Positions 1-9,000 of a DNA stretch of 64,000 nucleotides are shown here, one piece after another. This DNA comes from Hyphomicrobiales bacterium (GTDB taxonomy: Bacteria > Pseudomonadota > Alphaproteobacteria > Rhizobiales > Rhizobiaceae), in assembly GCA_900468535.1 (NCBI GenBank), contig UBTY01000007.1:62001-126000 (forward strand). The letters run 5' to 3'. Within the stretch, counting starts at the first letter, position 1. Every line of letters starts with the position of its first letter. A model generated the notes under the pieces. The model did no database searches. It saw only the letters and a program-made list of their open reading frames with translations, and was not told the origin of the DNA. Made by a program: the position numbers and the translations under genes.

Positions 1-2
1 AC

Positions 3-635
3 GCCGTACTGGACGCAATACGCCCTGACCTGTTCGACCGGGGACTGCTGGAGACCGACGCATTCCATGAATCTTTTGGCGACATAAGCGCCCTCCTGTG
101 TGCGACGCAGCTTCCGACCTTCTGCACTGCCGTGCTTCAGGAAACTGCCGGCCGGAATTTCTGGAGCAATTCAAGCCTTTCGCGGGTGGCAGAGCAGTTC
201 GGCGCGGCTTTGCGGATGGAGGATCCGGAACAGGCCGATACCGATTGCCTACGCAACGCATGGAATGACCATTTCTATGCGGATCCGGCCGGACTGAACA
301 ATACCGCCCCGGCGGACGAGGTTGCTGCTAACCCGCATTCATTTTCCAGGGTTTTCACCGGCGCCTTCTTCGAAATCCTCGCCGGTGTTCTCGCCTTGAA
401 GGTGGGAAACCAGGCCGCCAAAGCTCAGGATTTGCAGCAGGTTGGCTGCGATATGCGTGACATCCTGATGGAGGCTCTGGACGACGCGCCGTTCGGGCAG
501 AACTTTTATGCGGCGGTTGCAGCAGCCATGGTGACGGCGAGTGCTGGCCCCGGTCCACGTCGTGGTCCGGCCGTCCAGGCGATATTCCAGAACGTGTTCG
601 TCCGAAGGAAGATCATCGCTCCCGCTATCGTCTGA
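3..635 (+). CDS. C-terminal part of a putative gluzincin-like metallopeptidase (5' end outside window)
   Basis: The frame is open from the window edge and ends with TGA at 633-635, so only about 210 C-terminal residues are visible. Near the visible start the translation has a FHESFGDISALL segment. It resembles the helix with the third zinc-ligand glutamate (HE.F.D type) of M4/M36-like gluzincin peptidases, whose HEXXH motif would lie upstream of this window. The rest is alanine-rich and mostly helical, with a GxxFEILAGVL stretch. The family assignment rests on one short motif and is an inference. No neighbour supports a role. The next gene starts about 265 bases downstream. Confidence 0.5.
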   Translation, partial: AVLDAIRPDLFDRGLLETDAFHESFGDISALLCATQLPTFCTAVLQETAGRNFWSNSSLSRVAEQFGAALRMEDPEQADTDCLRNAWNDHFYADPAGLNNTAPADEVAANPHSFSRVFTGAFFEILAGVLALKVGNQAAKAQDLQQVGCDMRDILMEALDDAPFGQNFYAAVAAAMVTASAGPGPRRGPAVQAIFQNVFVRRKIIAPAIV

Positions 636-900
636 CAATGCGGCACCCGCTTAAATTGACGCCGCGATTGCGCCGTTGCAATCGGTGAATTGTCACAGCG
701 CGACAATAAGCGTAGCCTAATATGTGGTTATATGGGCTGACCGAGAAAGCGACCTCGAATTCAGCTTATGTCGCAGGCAGTTGGCGGATTGCCAAAGATG
801 TCGGTTACGACAGACGGCAGACCGCCCGAACTCTCGCTATCCATTCCCAGCTACGCGCATCGCATTCAAACGTGTCATTCTTAACCGATGGGGGCAGAGC

Positions 901-1497
901 ATGGCATCCATGAGGAAAAGGCATTCTGTTCATTCGCAACTGGCTGCAGTGGCGCTTGCCGCAGGTGCAGGACTCCTTCTCGCGGACTCCGCCGAAGCGC
1001 AAACGGCGCAGTGCACCTTCGTACTTCGGCCGGATTATCTCCGAACCGTCCAAAATCCGTCGCTCTCCGATCGACAGGAGATTATGGACCTGCTGCACCG
1101 CTACAATTGGGCACAGGACGACGCAAGCGATCAAGGCGTCGACGCCATGCTGCTCGACAATGCGACGTACGAGACCTGTGCGGGACGAAATCAGCTGGAA
1201 AAGAAAACCGGCAAGGTTCAGGTGATTGAGCATCTCAAGCAGATCAACTCCCTGATGGGAGATCGTGGTCGAAGGCGCCATATCGAAAGCAACACCCTTC
1301 TCAACCTCGTCGACAAGGACACAGTGGAAGGAAAATCCACGATCGCCGTAACGATTCAGTTCACGGAGATCGAGACACCCGTGCTCGACTATACGGCAAC
1401 GATGGTCACGATGTTCAAGAGGGACGCGGGCACCTGGAAATTCGCGATGATCCTCTTGGTCCCCGACGGCCCGAAAGTCGCTCTTAGGGCGCGTTGA
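901..1497 (+). CDS. Secreted SnoaL/NTF2-like domain protein
   Basis: 198 residues. The start at 901 is chosen because a GGGGCAG-type ribosome site precedes it and it opens a clear Sec signal peptide (MRKRH, hydrophobic alanine/leucine core, AEA cleavage site before QTAQC). The mature part, from about residue 55, looks like an NTF2/SnoaL-like fold: RQEIMDLLHRYNWAQDD at the front, then VIEHLKQIN, a HIESNTLL strand and a closing TWKFAMILLVP strand. That family includes isomerases, dehydratases and simple ligand-binding proteins, so no reaction can be assigned. An in-frame opening from 724 lacks a signal peptide at its start and is unlikely. The stop codon overlaps a possible TTG start of the next gene, suggesting co-translation with the cytochrome-like protein. 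Confidence 0.75.
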   Translation: MASMRKRHSVHSQLAAVALAAGAGLLLADSAEAQTAQCTFVLRPDYLRTVQNPSLSDRQEIMDLLHRYNWAQDDASDQGVDAMLLDNATYETCAGRNQLEKKTGKVQVIEHLKQINSLMGDRGRRRHIESNTLLNLVDKDTVEGKSTIAVTIQFTEIETPVLDYTATMVTMFKRDAGTWKFAMILLVPDGPKVALRAR

Positions 1498-1511
1498 ACG
1501 CGGTCCGGCCG

Positions 1512-3599
1512 ATGCGGTCTCTTGCTTTCGGATTGCTCCTCGGGTGCGCTGGCTTGGCAGCAGGGTTGGTCGTATCCGCATGGGTTGCGGCGGGTCCGTT
1601 GCAATTCCGGCGTATCCCGATCCCTGTAAATCCTGGCACGCGATCGCCAAACGCGGTCGTATGTCAGGACAATGACCGCTGCGACATACCGACTGGCTGT
1701 ATCGCGCCCATCCGGCCACTCAGCCCGCTGGCGGAAGCACTTCCCGATGACGACGCGCATCGGCGTTACGCTAGCGCTCTCAAGGCTTTTCAGCGCTGCC
1801 GGCGGCTGGCCGAACTTGCCGAGCCCCGCGCAACGCCGCAGGTCATCCGAACGGTCGGGACAAGTGACGAGGCATTCTCCTTCGCTGAACTCATGAACCG
1901 TTGGAACGGTGAGTTCCTTTGGGCACCGGCTTCGGCCAGTACTGACATCGTCACGCGATCTGGCGACGAAGCACGCTCTGTCTTTGGTCCCATACCTGAT
2001 ATCGATTGCGGCGAGGACGCTGCAAAGGTCATCCCTCTGCAGATCGACGGCAATATCGTAGACCTGAAGCCAAACCCAGATGTCGCCGGACATCCGTTGC
2101 AATTCGAGCATCGCAATAGTGCCGGTCAGATCGTCAAATGGAGCACTCAGATTGCCAGTTGCGACAAACCTTCCTTGGCCGGCAACGTCACCTACTGCGG
2201 CATGAACTCGCGCGTAAGCCGCAAGGTGTCCGGCAGCGTGGAATGGATCGCGCTTTGCCGAAAATCCAGTCCGCACCTCGAGATCGATCCGCTACCGTAT
2301 TGGCAGAAAAATAATCCGACCTTCGCCCGGCTCGGCATCATCGGGTTCAACCGGAAGAGCGGTGAAATCATCTTTTTCGACGGCAGCAAGGATCGAGAAC
2401 ACTTCGATTGGTCGCGGCCATTCATCCCTCCGGGCGGTCACTCATATGGTGACGAGAACGGTCGCGCAGAAGCTGCGAGGCTCTATGATCCAACATTTCA
2501 GATCCAATGCTCAGCCTGCCACGACAATAAGAGCCCTTATGTTATCAGTCCGCATATGAGCCAGGCGCGGATCGGATACAAAGGCGGTGCGGACAGCAAA
2601 GAGGCTCAGGCCTTCAGCCTTGGAAACTACATTCCGAAGATGCCGCACGATGAGCGCCTGCCGTTGCGTGTCATCGGCTCGGCCTACACAGCCACCTATG
2701 CGACCGACATCGCCCGCGCCCGAACCCTGCAGGATCCCTCAGGAAACTGCACGGAGTGCCACACGCTGACGACACAAATGACCGGACAACGGCTTGCCGC
2801 GGATGCCGCCGGCCGGGACCCGGTCGTGACAAACGCGACCTGGTCGCAGGTCGTCAGCGTTCGGGCAGAATTGCAAAAGCTCCGCGAGATCGACGCGCAT
2901 CGGACGGACTGGGCTCGCAGGTCCGGCGAAGGCAAGATCCATCCCTGGATGGTGCCACGGGATGGCAGCAAGGTTGCCGCGGGCGGGCAGCAGATCGATG
3001 AACAGGACTGGCAACAATTAAGCGATTGCATCTGGGAGGCAGGCGGCGACGAGTGTAATTACCGCCCACTGTTTACGCCCTGCCCTCCCCCGGGCACGCA
3101 GCCGGGTGGCGACGGTTCCGGCCCCACCGATCTGCAGGCTGCCGTACTGCCCATCCCAGCCGGAGAAGTCGCAGGCGGTCGCATTCTTCGCCTGAACTGG
3201 CAATACCTCAATGGATATGGCGACGTCCCGCAACGCGACGACGTCCGCTTCAACATCGCGATCAGATCGACTCCGATCCCTCAATCGGGAAAGCCTCCGC
3301 CGGAAACTGACTTTCCGACACCCAGCGAAGCACGCGACGATAGCTTCAACGCCATCGCTGGTGACGTCGGCACATCAGGTTCGGCAATGGCCGTGCTGAA
3401 CCTGTCCTATCTTGGGCACGCCCGCTTTACTGAGCCGACCCCGTCCACGGCGCCGCGCGAATACCGGGCCAACGTCCCGGCGATGTGCAACAGACGTTAC
3501 CTCGTGCGCATCCTGCCGAAGCGCTTCTGTTTCGACCAAACTGGCATTCGATACGCCGAACACGGCGAGCTGATGTTCAAGGACATCATGTGCAACTGA
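1512..3599 (+). CDS. Exported cytochrome c-like protein with two CxxCH sites
   Basis: About 695 residues. The ATG at 1512 begins MRSLAFGLLLGCAG and a hydrophobic stretch that fits a signal peptide or anchor. A TTG at 1494, overlapping the previous stop, would add six residues. Two heme c motifs are visible: CSACH (codons from 2508) and CTECH (codons from 2748), about 80 residues apart. The N-terminal 330 residues and the C-terminal 200 have no recognised domain; the C-terminal part contains proline-rich CPPPG and looks beta-rich. Likely periplasmic, needing cytochrome c maturation. The tight junction with the SnoaL-like gene suggests they work together, possibly in a periplasmic oxidation, but substrate and partner are unknown. 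Confidence 0.7.
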   Translation: MRSLAFGLLLGCAGLAAGLVVSAWVAAGPLQFRRIPIPVNPGTRSPNAVVCQDNDRCDIPTGCIAPIRPLSPLAEALPDDDAHRRYASALKAFQRCRRLAELAEPRATPQVIRTVGTSDEAFSFAELMNRWNGEFLWAPASASTDIVTRSGDEARSVFGPIPDIDCGEDAAKVIPLQIDGNIVDLKPNPDVAGHPLQFEHRNSAGQIVKWSTQIASCDKPSLAGNVTYCGMNSRVSRKVSGSVEWIALCRKSSPHLEIDPLPYWQKNNPTFARLGIIGFNRKSGEIIFFDGSKDREHFDWSRPFIPPGGHSYGDENGRAEAARLYDPTFQIQCSACHDNKSPYVISPHMSQARIGYKGGADSKEAQAFSLGNYIPKMPHDERLPLRVIGSAYTATYATDIARARTLQDPSGNCTECHTLTTQMTGQRLAADAAGRDPVVTNATWSQVVSVRAELQKLREIDAHRTDWARRSGEGKIHPWMVPRDGSKVAAGGQQIDEQDWQQLSDCIWEAGGDECNYRPLFTPCPPPGTQPGGDGSGPTDLQAAVLPIPAGEVAGGRILRLNWQYLNGYGDVPQRDDVRFNIAIRSTPIPQSGKPPPETDFPTPSEARDDSFNAIAGDVGTSGSAMAVLNLSYLGHARFTEPTPSTAPREYRANVPAMCNRRYLVRILPKRFCFDQTGIRYAEHGELMFKDIMCN

Positions 3600-3771
3600 A
3601 CATTCGATAGCCCCAGACTCAAAAAATCGGCACAAGATCGACTGCTCGCATTAGTTGCGCTCGCCATTCTCTTTTGCCTAGTGTTGCTTATAGGTCGACG
3701 GGAGAGATGCTATCGTAGCGTGAGCATGCCAGGGAGCGAGCGATTGTGTAACCAGTTTGCCCGGAGCTTCG

Positions 3772-6700
3772 ATGGAAGATGTCAGGAAATGGCTGCAGAG
3801 CTTGGGGCTTGAACACCTTGTTGGCGTGTTCGCGCAATCGCAGATCGATGGCGCCAGTCTTCGCATGCTCTCGGAAGAAGACTTGCGCGAAATGGAGATT
3901 CCCCTTGGGCCGCGAAAGAAAATCGCCGCAGCCATCAGATCGCTGAATGCCGACGAGGCAGCCAAGACGTTTGCAAACTCCGCCGAACGACGGCAGCTGA
4001 CGATATTGTTCTGCGATCTGGTCGACTCGACCGGCTACGCGACCCGGATGGATCCAGAGGACTTCACGCGGCTAACAACTGCCTATCTGGCGGAATGCAC
4101 CGCTGCCGTACGAAAGCACAACGGCATTGCGGCCAACTATATCGGCGACGCGTTTCAGGCGCTGTTCGGCTACCCGATCGCGGAGGAAGATGATGCCGAA
4201 CGCGCGCTGGAGCTCGCCTTCGACATCCTTGAGCTGATCCCGGAGATCAAGATGTCCGGCGGCCCGCCATTGCGCGTTCGCATCGGGATCGCCAGCGGTC
4301 TCGTGGTCGTCGGCGATTTTGTCGGCGCACCGGCTGGCGTTTCGACCGTGGCTCTCGGGTCGATCCCAAACCTCGCACAACGCCTCCAGACGATCGCCGA
4401 ACCTCAGACGATCATCACGGATCAACGCACCTATGAAGCGACTGCAGGTGCGTTCGAATTCACCGACTTCGGTTTGCAATCACTGAAGGGTTTTCCCCAC
4501 GAGGTGAATGTCTGGAGAGCCGACGGACCGAAGGTGCTTGAAAATCGTTTCGCCAAGCGCCGAGAGCTGACCGAACTTGTCGGGCGCCAGGCGGAGATCG
4601 CCGATCTGCTCGCCCTCTGGAAAGAGGTCACCGGACGAAAACGCAGCCAGGCAGCCATGATCATCGGCGAACCTGGCATCGGCAAATCCCGGCTGCTGTT
4701 CGAGGTGCAGCGCCGCATTCCCAGAGGCACCTGCCTCACCCTGCAGTGCTCCAGCACATATTCGAACAGCGCACTCTTTCCTTTTCTGGGGCTGCTGAAG
4801 CGCTACGCAGGCATCAGCGCCAGCGAGGCAGCCGATACGGCCCTAAGCAAGCTTGAAGCGGTTCTCTCCCTGAGCAGCGTTCCGATCGCAGACTCATTGC
4901 CTGTGTTTTCGGAGCTCCTGGCGATCGGTCGTTCTCAAAGGCCGGGCGGCGGGCGCTCGCCCGCGCAACAGCGCGAACTATCGCATCGGATTCTGATCGA
5001 CTGGTTGCACCATCTCGCGCAGATCGAACCCTTGCTGCTGTCGATCGAGGATCAGCAGTGGATCGATCCGTCGTCGAGAGATGTGCTTGAGGCATTGATT
5101 GCGGAGGCCGGACCGTTTCCCATCCTGCTCCTGATCACGTCTCGTGAGCCCTGGCAGCAAGAAGAGCCAACCCTGCGTCATATCGCGCTTGATCGGCTGT
5201 CCGAGGACGATGCAGGTGTCCTTCTGCGAAATCTGGTCGCTGGCCAGGACTTCGCGGATGAAACGGGTACCCTGTTGCTGGAGAAAAGCGAGGGGGTACC
5301 GCTCTACGTGGAAGAATTGGCGCGAGCTGTTCTGGAAAGCGGCCTCTCGTTCGACGAACCCAGCCAGAGTCCCCACCAATCCGTCATCGGATTGCCAGGT
5401 TCCATCCAGTCCTCATTGCTCTCACGGCTTGATAAGATCGGCCCCGGAAAGGTGATCGCGCAGGTTGCAGCGGTCATCGGTCGTGAATTCGAGCTTCCGG
5501 TTGTCGCACAGGTATGCGGTCTCCCGCCTGCCATGGTGGAGCCGACGTTGCAGCGGTTGGTTGAGGCCGGGCTGGTCATGCGACAGGTCGCCGGCGGAGC
5601 GCCTAACTACGCTTTCACGCATGCGCTCCTCCAGGAGGCGGCACGCGACAGCCTTCTCAAGGAGCGGCGGCGCGAACTGCACGGCGAGGTTGCTCGTACC
5701 ATCGCCGACGTCAATCCCAAACTGTCGGAAGAGCACCCGGAGGTTCTCGCCCAGCATTTTGCCGAGGCAGGTCTATTTGAGGAAGCCGCCACCCGATGGC
5801 TCGCGGCCGGACTGAATACCGGACGAACCTGGGCCAAGGTAGAAGCCGCCAACATGTTTGCCAATGGCCTTGCCTGCCTCTCGAAGTGCGCCCCATCGAT
5901 CGAGCGGGATCGGATGGAGCTTCGCCTTGAGCTCGAACGCGGTGATGTCCTCTACGCCACGTTCGGCTACGTCACGGCGGATAGCAGTGCCGCCTATCGG
6001 AATGTCATTCGACTGAGTGAGAGGCTGGGTGACGTGGAGGCTCCCATCCATGCCCTGGACGGCCTTTTCGGCACCGCGCTCAACTCAGGACGCTTCTCGG
6101 ACGCAGAATGGGCTGGCAACGAACTCCTGTTGATCGGCAAGTCACACGACAGCATCAGGGCGCTTGTGCTCGGCCTGCAATTCAGAGGCATGTGCCTGTT
6201 TTCACAGGGACACCTGGAGCAAGCCCGAGACTATCTCGAGCAGGCCCTCATCCATGTGGACCGAGCCAACGAGATCGGCAGCGACTTTCCGAGCATGACC
6301 ATGCTGTATCTGTCATGGACGTTGCAGCTGATGGGTGAGGAGACAAGCGCGATCGAACTCTACACCGCGGCGGAAGCTGACGCCCGCGGCCATTCCGCGT
6401 ACCGGCTGGCCGCCTGCCTTGGCAACTGCTGCATCCTCTATGGGCTGCGCGACGATTTTCGCCCGCTTCAGGATAAGCTTGACGAACTGGCGATGCTCGC
6501 CAGCGTCAACGGCTTTCGCATGTGGGGGAACGTTGCCTCGTTTTTTCAGGGCTGGATTACTGCGCACAGCGAAGACTATTCGCCGGGCATCGTGAAGATG
6601 GAGGAGACCTGCGCAAATCTCGGAGAACAGGAAATCGACAAATCCTGCTATCTCGGCCTGCTTGCCGGCAGCTACCTGCGAACCGGTAGTGTCGACGCCG

Positions 6701-6933
6701 CGGCATCCACTCTGAACGATGCTTTCGCGCTCGTGGAACAGACCGGCGAGAACTATTACACCGCCGAACTCCTCAGGTTGCGGGGCGAGGTTGAACTTCG
6801 CATTGGCAACAGGAGTGGCGCCGAGGATTTTTTGCGCAGGGCACTCGACTTCGCACGAAGACAAGGCGCAACCACTTGGGAACGGAAGGCGCTACGATCC
6901 CTTAAAGCACTAGCGGAGACGCGGCTGGCTTAA
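3772..6933 (+). CDS. SAM domain / class III nucleotidyl cyclase / AAA-type ATPase / TPR protein
   Basis: 1053 residues from the ATG at 3772 (a TTG at 3757 would add five). Order of domains: a SAM domain at about 1-62 (VRKWLQSLGLEHLV, LREMEIPLGPRKKI); a class III adenylate/guanylate cyclase domain at about 70-240 with the metal-binding aspartates in LFCDLVDST and YIGDAF and the NLAQR transition-state residues; an AAA/NTPase module with Walker A GEPGIGKSR near residue 300 and a Walker B-like LLSIEDQQWIDP near 420; and a C-terminal helical TPR-like region from about 640. The usual GDG of the second cyclase motif is GDA here, but the metal ligands and N/R pair remain, so activity is plausible. 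Such proteins are seen in many rhizobia and are thought to be cytoplasmic signal integrators. No effector gene is adjacent. Confidence 0.88.
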   Translation: MEDVRKWLQSLGLEHLVGVFAQSQIDGASLRMLSEEDLREMEIPLGPRKKIAAAIRSLNADEAAKTFANSAERRQLTILFCDLVDSTGYATRMDPEDFTRLTTAYLAECTAAVRKHNGIAANYIGDAFQALFGYPIAEEDDAERALELAFDILELIPEIKMSGGPPLRVRIGIASGLVVVGDFVGAPAGVSTVALGSIPNLAQRLQTIAEPQTIITDQRTYEATAGAFEFTDFGLQSLKGFPHEVNVWRADGPKVLENRFAKRRELTELVGRQAEIADLLALWKEVTGRKRSQAAMIIGEPGIGKSRLLFEVQRRIPRGTCLTLQCSSTYSNSALFPFLGLLKRYAGISASEAADTALSKLEAVLSLSSVPIADSLPVFSELLAIGRSQRPGGGRSPAQQRELSHRILIDWLHHLAQIEPLLLSIEDQQWIDPSSRDVLEALIAEAGPFPILLLITSREPWQQEEPTLRHIALDRLSEDDAGVLLRNLVAGQDFADETGTLLLEKSEGVPLYVEELARAVLESGLSFDEPSQSPHQSVIGLPGSIQSSLLSRLDKIGPGKVIAQVAAVIGREFELPVVAQVCGLPPAMVEPTLQRLVEAGLVMRQVAGGAPNYAFTHALLQEAARDSLLKERRRELHGEVARTIADVNPKLSEEHPEVLAQHFAEAGLFEEAATRWLAAGLNTGRTWAKVEAANMFANGLACLSKCAPSIERDRMELRLELERGDVLYATFGYVTADSSAAYRNVIRLSERLGDVEAPIHALDGLFGTALNSGRFSDAEWAGNELLLIGKSHDSIRALVLGLQFRGMCLFSQGHLEQARDYLEQALIHVDRANEIGSDFPSMTMLYLSWTLQLMGEETSAIELYTAAEADARGHSAYRLAACLGNCCILYGLRDDFRPLQDKLDELAMLASVNGFRMWGNVASFFQGWITAHSEDYSPGIVKMEETCANLGEQEIDKSCYLGLLAGSYLRTGSVDAAASTLNDAFALVEQTGENYYTAELLRLRGEVELRIGNRSGAEDFLRRALDFARRQGATTWERKALRSLKALAETRLA

Positions 6934-6935
6934 GG

Positions 6936-7300
6936 CTATTGGAACGCGCTGATCGTCGATAGCGCGGAGAACGCCAACAGCACCACAGACCGGCATCGTT
7001 GCGCAATGATCGACGCCCGCTCTCCGCCACCAAGGATCAGCCTTCCGGCCAGCCAGATCGTGGACGTCACGACGACGACGGCCGAAAAAGTGGCGATCGC
7101 TCCAATCAGGGAGAATGCGCCGTCGGTTAGAACGATCATCGTGAGAGCGATGATAATCGCCTTTGGATTGAGCAATGTAGTAACGACCAAATGCTGCAAA
7201 CGGACAACGCTGCCCTCGCTTGCGAGGACGCTGATCCAAAGTTTGATCGCCAGATACAAGGTTGAAAAGGCGCCGAATTTGGCTCGCAAGCGCCTGGATG
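6936..7300 (-). pseudogene. LysE/RhtB-family exporter remnant (C-terminal half)
   Basis: The translation contains TTLLNPKAIIIALTMIV and later hydrophobic segments typical of the second half of LysE/RhtB amino-acid exporters (normally about 200 residues). Only about 120 residues are present. Upstream in this frame there is a stop within a dozen codons of the first possible TTG start, and no N-terminal LysE segment with its PGP motif was found in either alternative frame as far as 7530. I read it as a truncated relic. Two LysE helices with the conserved NPKA remain, so loss was probably fairly recent. A very short functional membrane protein is the less likely alternative. Confidence 0.6.
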
Positions 7301-7652
7301 CGGAGCTTGCGCAAGTGGCTCAATAATCCGCAGCGGTCAACGGGCAGTGTGATCCCTCCTCGCCCCTTGCCAGGTGACTTCATTTTGGTCGTCCGCATTA
7401 CGTTAATTGTGCAAACGCGCCGCGATATGGCGGCACCCGTATCCGTCAAAACTCGTATCACCATTGCGTTAGGCCCGGCGCCCGTCTGGCACGACGCTTG
7501 CGTCGCTTGATCGACGAGGATCGATTGGTGAGCTATGCTGAACCCTGTGTTGACCAGCCTTCTGCTTGGCGCTGCCCTTGCGCTTAGTCTGCGGCGTTTC
7601 CTACTGCCCTACATGGGGGAGCAGAATGCTATGCAGGCCGCCGCCGGTGAAC
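7301..7652. other. Decayed intergenic stretch
   Basis: Between the LysE remnant and the small membrane frame nothing could be supported. A short frame from about 7535 begins MLNPVLTSLLLGAALAL like a membrane protein but loses hydrophobic character after about 30 codons, which suggests a frameshifted fragment. Confidence 0.4.
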
Positions 7653-7835
7653 ATGATCGCGAGCGCGGTGTTCCTTGCGGCGCTGGCTTTAGCATGTTCG
7701 GACAAGGGCTTTTGGAGCGCGACCGCGACACTGGTCATCGGGATGCTGCTCGCCTCCCTGTTTGACGACAGAAAGCCCAAGCTAGTCGTCACTATTTCCG
7801 CCGCCTGCCTGCTCACCTATCTCGCGATCCGCTAG
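7653..7835 (+). CDS. Possible small two-helix membrane protein
   Basis: 60 residues from an ATG at 7653: MIASAVFLAALALACS, then a second hydrophobic block (ATLVIGMLLASLF) and a third at the C-terminus (VVTISAACLLTYLAI). No family is recognised. It ends four bases before the stop of the convergent HPP gene. It may be the 3' part of a longer broken membrane gene starting near 7535. Hydrophobic pattern alone supports it. Confidence 0.35.
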   Translation: MIASAVFLAALALACSDKGFWSATATLVIGMLLASLFDDRKPKLVVTISAACLLTYLAIR

Positions 7836-7839
7836 CGAG

Positions 7840-8964
7840 CTAGGCTGCCGTTTCCGAGGGCTCTCCACCCTTGGGCAGCACCCTCGCAACGGCACTCAGC
7901 AAATCCGTCTGCGAGATCAGGCCAAGAATGCGGCGGTCATCGTCAACAATGATCACTGCGTGCGCCCGACCGTTTGTCAGGACGGAAAGCAGTCCCAACG
8001 CAACGTCCCCGGCTCGTGCCGTCATGGCTTCGGAAACAAGCGGTGCGACAGGACCGGAGGCCACTGCCAGCTCCCTGAGGCCGACCGTTCCGACCAGCCG
8101 CCGGTTCTCGTCGCGGACCGGCAATGTACGGACATTATGGTTGAGAAGCAGCCAGCGGGCTTGCTCGACCGTCGCATCGGCATCGACGGCAACAACATCG
8201 CGTGACATGATGTCGGCACAACGGATCTCCGCATTGGAGCGGGCGATTGCCTCAAGCTCGACCTGTCTGAGGATACGTGCGAGGTCCGCGCGTTCGATGT
8301 CGAATGTCTCGTTGAAACCTGCAAGTGCGGCATCGATATCCTCGTCGCGGAAGCCAACGCGTTGGCCGGGCGGCGGGTCCGCCGTCAGATGCGTATTCGC
8401 GGGCGGCGCTGCAACGTGAGGGTAATTGTGACGCGACAGCTTGTGAAAGAGCAGGCCGATCACGACGAGAAGGCATGAGTTCAAGGCCACGGGCACGAAT
8501 GGAAAGAGCATTCCCCAACTCGCAACGACCGGCCCCCCAAGGACTGCGGTAAGGGCCGCTGCGCCGCCCGGTGGATGCAGGCAACGAGTGAAGGACATGG
8601 CGGCGATTGCCAGCGACACCCCGACACCCGTCGCGATGATCGGATCGTGGATCAAACTTGCCGCAATGACGCCCATGATGGCCGAAATCGTATTTCCCCC
8701 GATGATCGACCATGGCTGCGCAAGTGGACTCGCCGGAACGGCAAAGAGCAGTACCGCGGACGCGCCCATCGGCGCGACGATTAGCGGCAGGTGCGATCCT
8801 TCGCCAAAGAGGGTGCCACAGAGCAAGCCCGTCAGTGCGATGGCGACTAGAGCACCGACACAGGCGAGCAGCCGATCCGGCAGTGTCGCGCCCGCCAGAA
8901 TGGGATGGAACCAGCGTGACAGGGGTCCTCGCCGGGGCGCTTCGTTAGGGTTCGACGGTCGCAT
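7840..8964 (-). CDS. HPP-family membrane protein with tandem CBS domains
   Basis: 374 residues. Residues 25-190 form four to five membrane helices with the family signature LHPPGGAAAL and a preceding PMGASAVLLF segment. The HPP family is largely uncharacterised; plant plastid and cyanobacterial members have been linked to nitrite transport. Residues 240-365 carry two CBS domains (CADIMSRDVVAVDADATVEQA and a second copy ending GLISQTDLLSAV), which usually bind adenine nucleotides and gate a partner domain. An AAGAG ribosome site precedes the ATG at 8964. The gene lies 36 bases downstream of a LysR gene on the same strand, so the two may be co-transcribed and the LysR may control it. Confidence 0.88.
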   Translation of the reverse strand: MRPSNPNEAPRRGPLSRWFHPILAGATLPDRLLACVGALVAIALTGLLCGTLFGEGSHLPLIVAPMGASAVLLFAVPASPLAQPWSIIGGNTISAIMGVIAASLIHDPIIATGVGVSLAIAAMSFTRCLHPPGGAAALTAVLGGPVVASWGMLFPFVPVALNSCLLVVIGLLFHKLSRHNYPHVAAPPANTHLTADPPPGQRVGFRDEDIDAALAGFNETFDIERADLARILRQVELEAIARSNAEIRCADIMSRDVVAVDADATVEQARWLLLNHNVRTLPVRDENRRLVGTVGLRELAVASGPVAPLVSEAMTARAGDVALGLLSVLTNGRAHAVIIVDDDRRILGLISQTDLLSAVARVLPKGGEPSETAA

Positions 8965-9000
8965 GGGTGCACTCTTAAGAAAACGATGGGGCAGATGTTG

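Noticed and set aside
805-1719. 304-codon minus-strand frame opposite the SnoaL-like gene
   Set aside because: No signal peptide, domain or ribosome site; the plus-strand gene has all of these.
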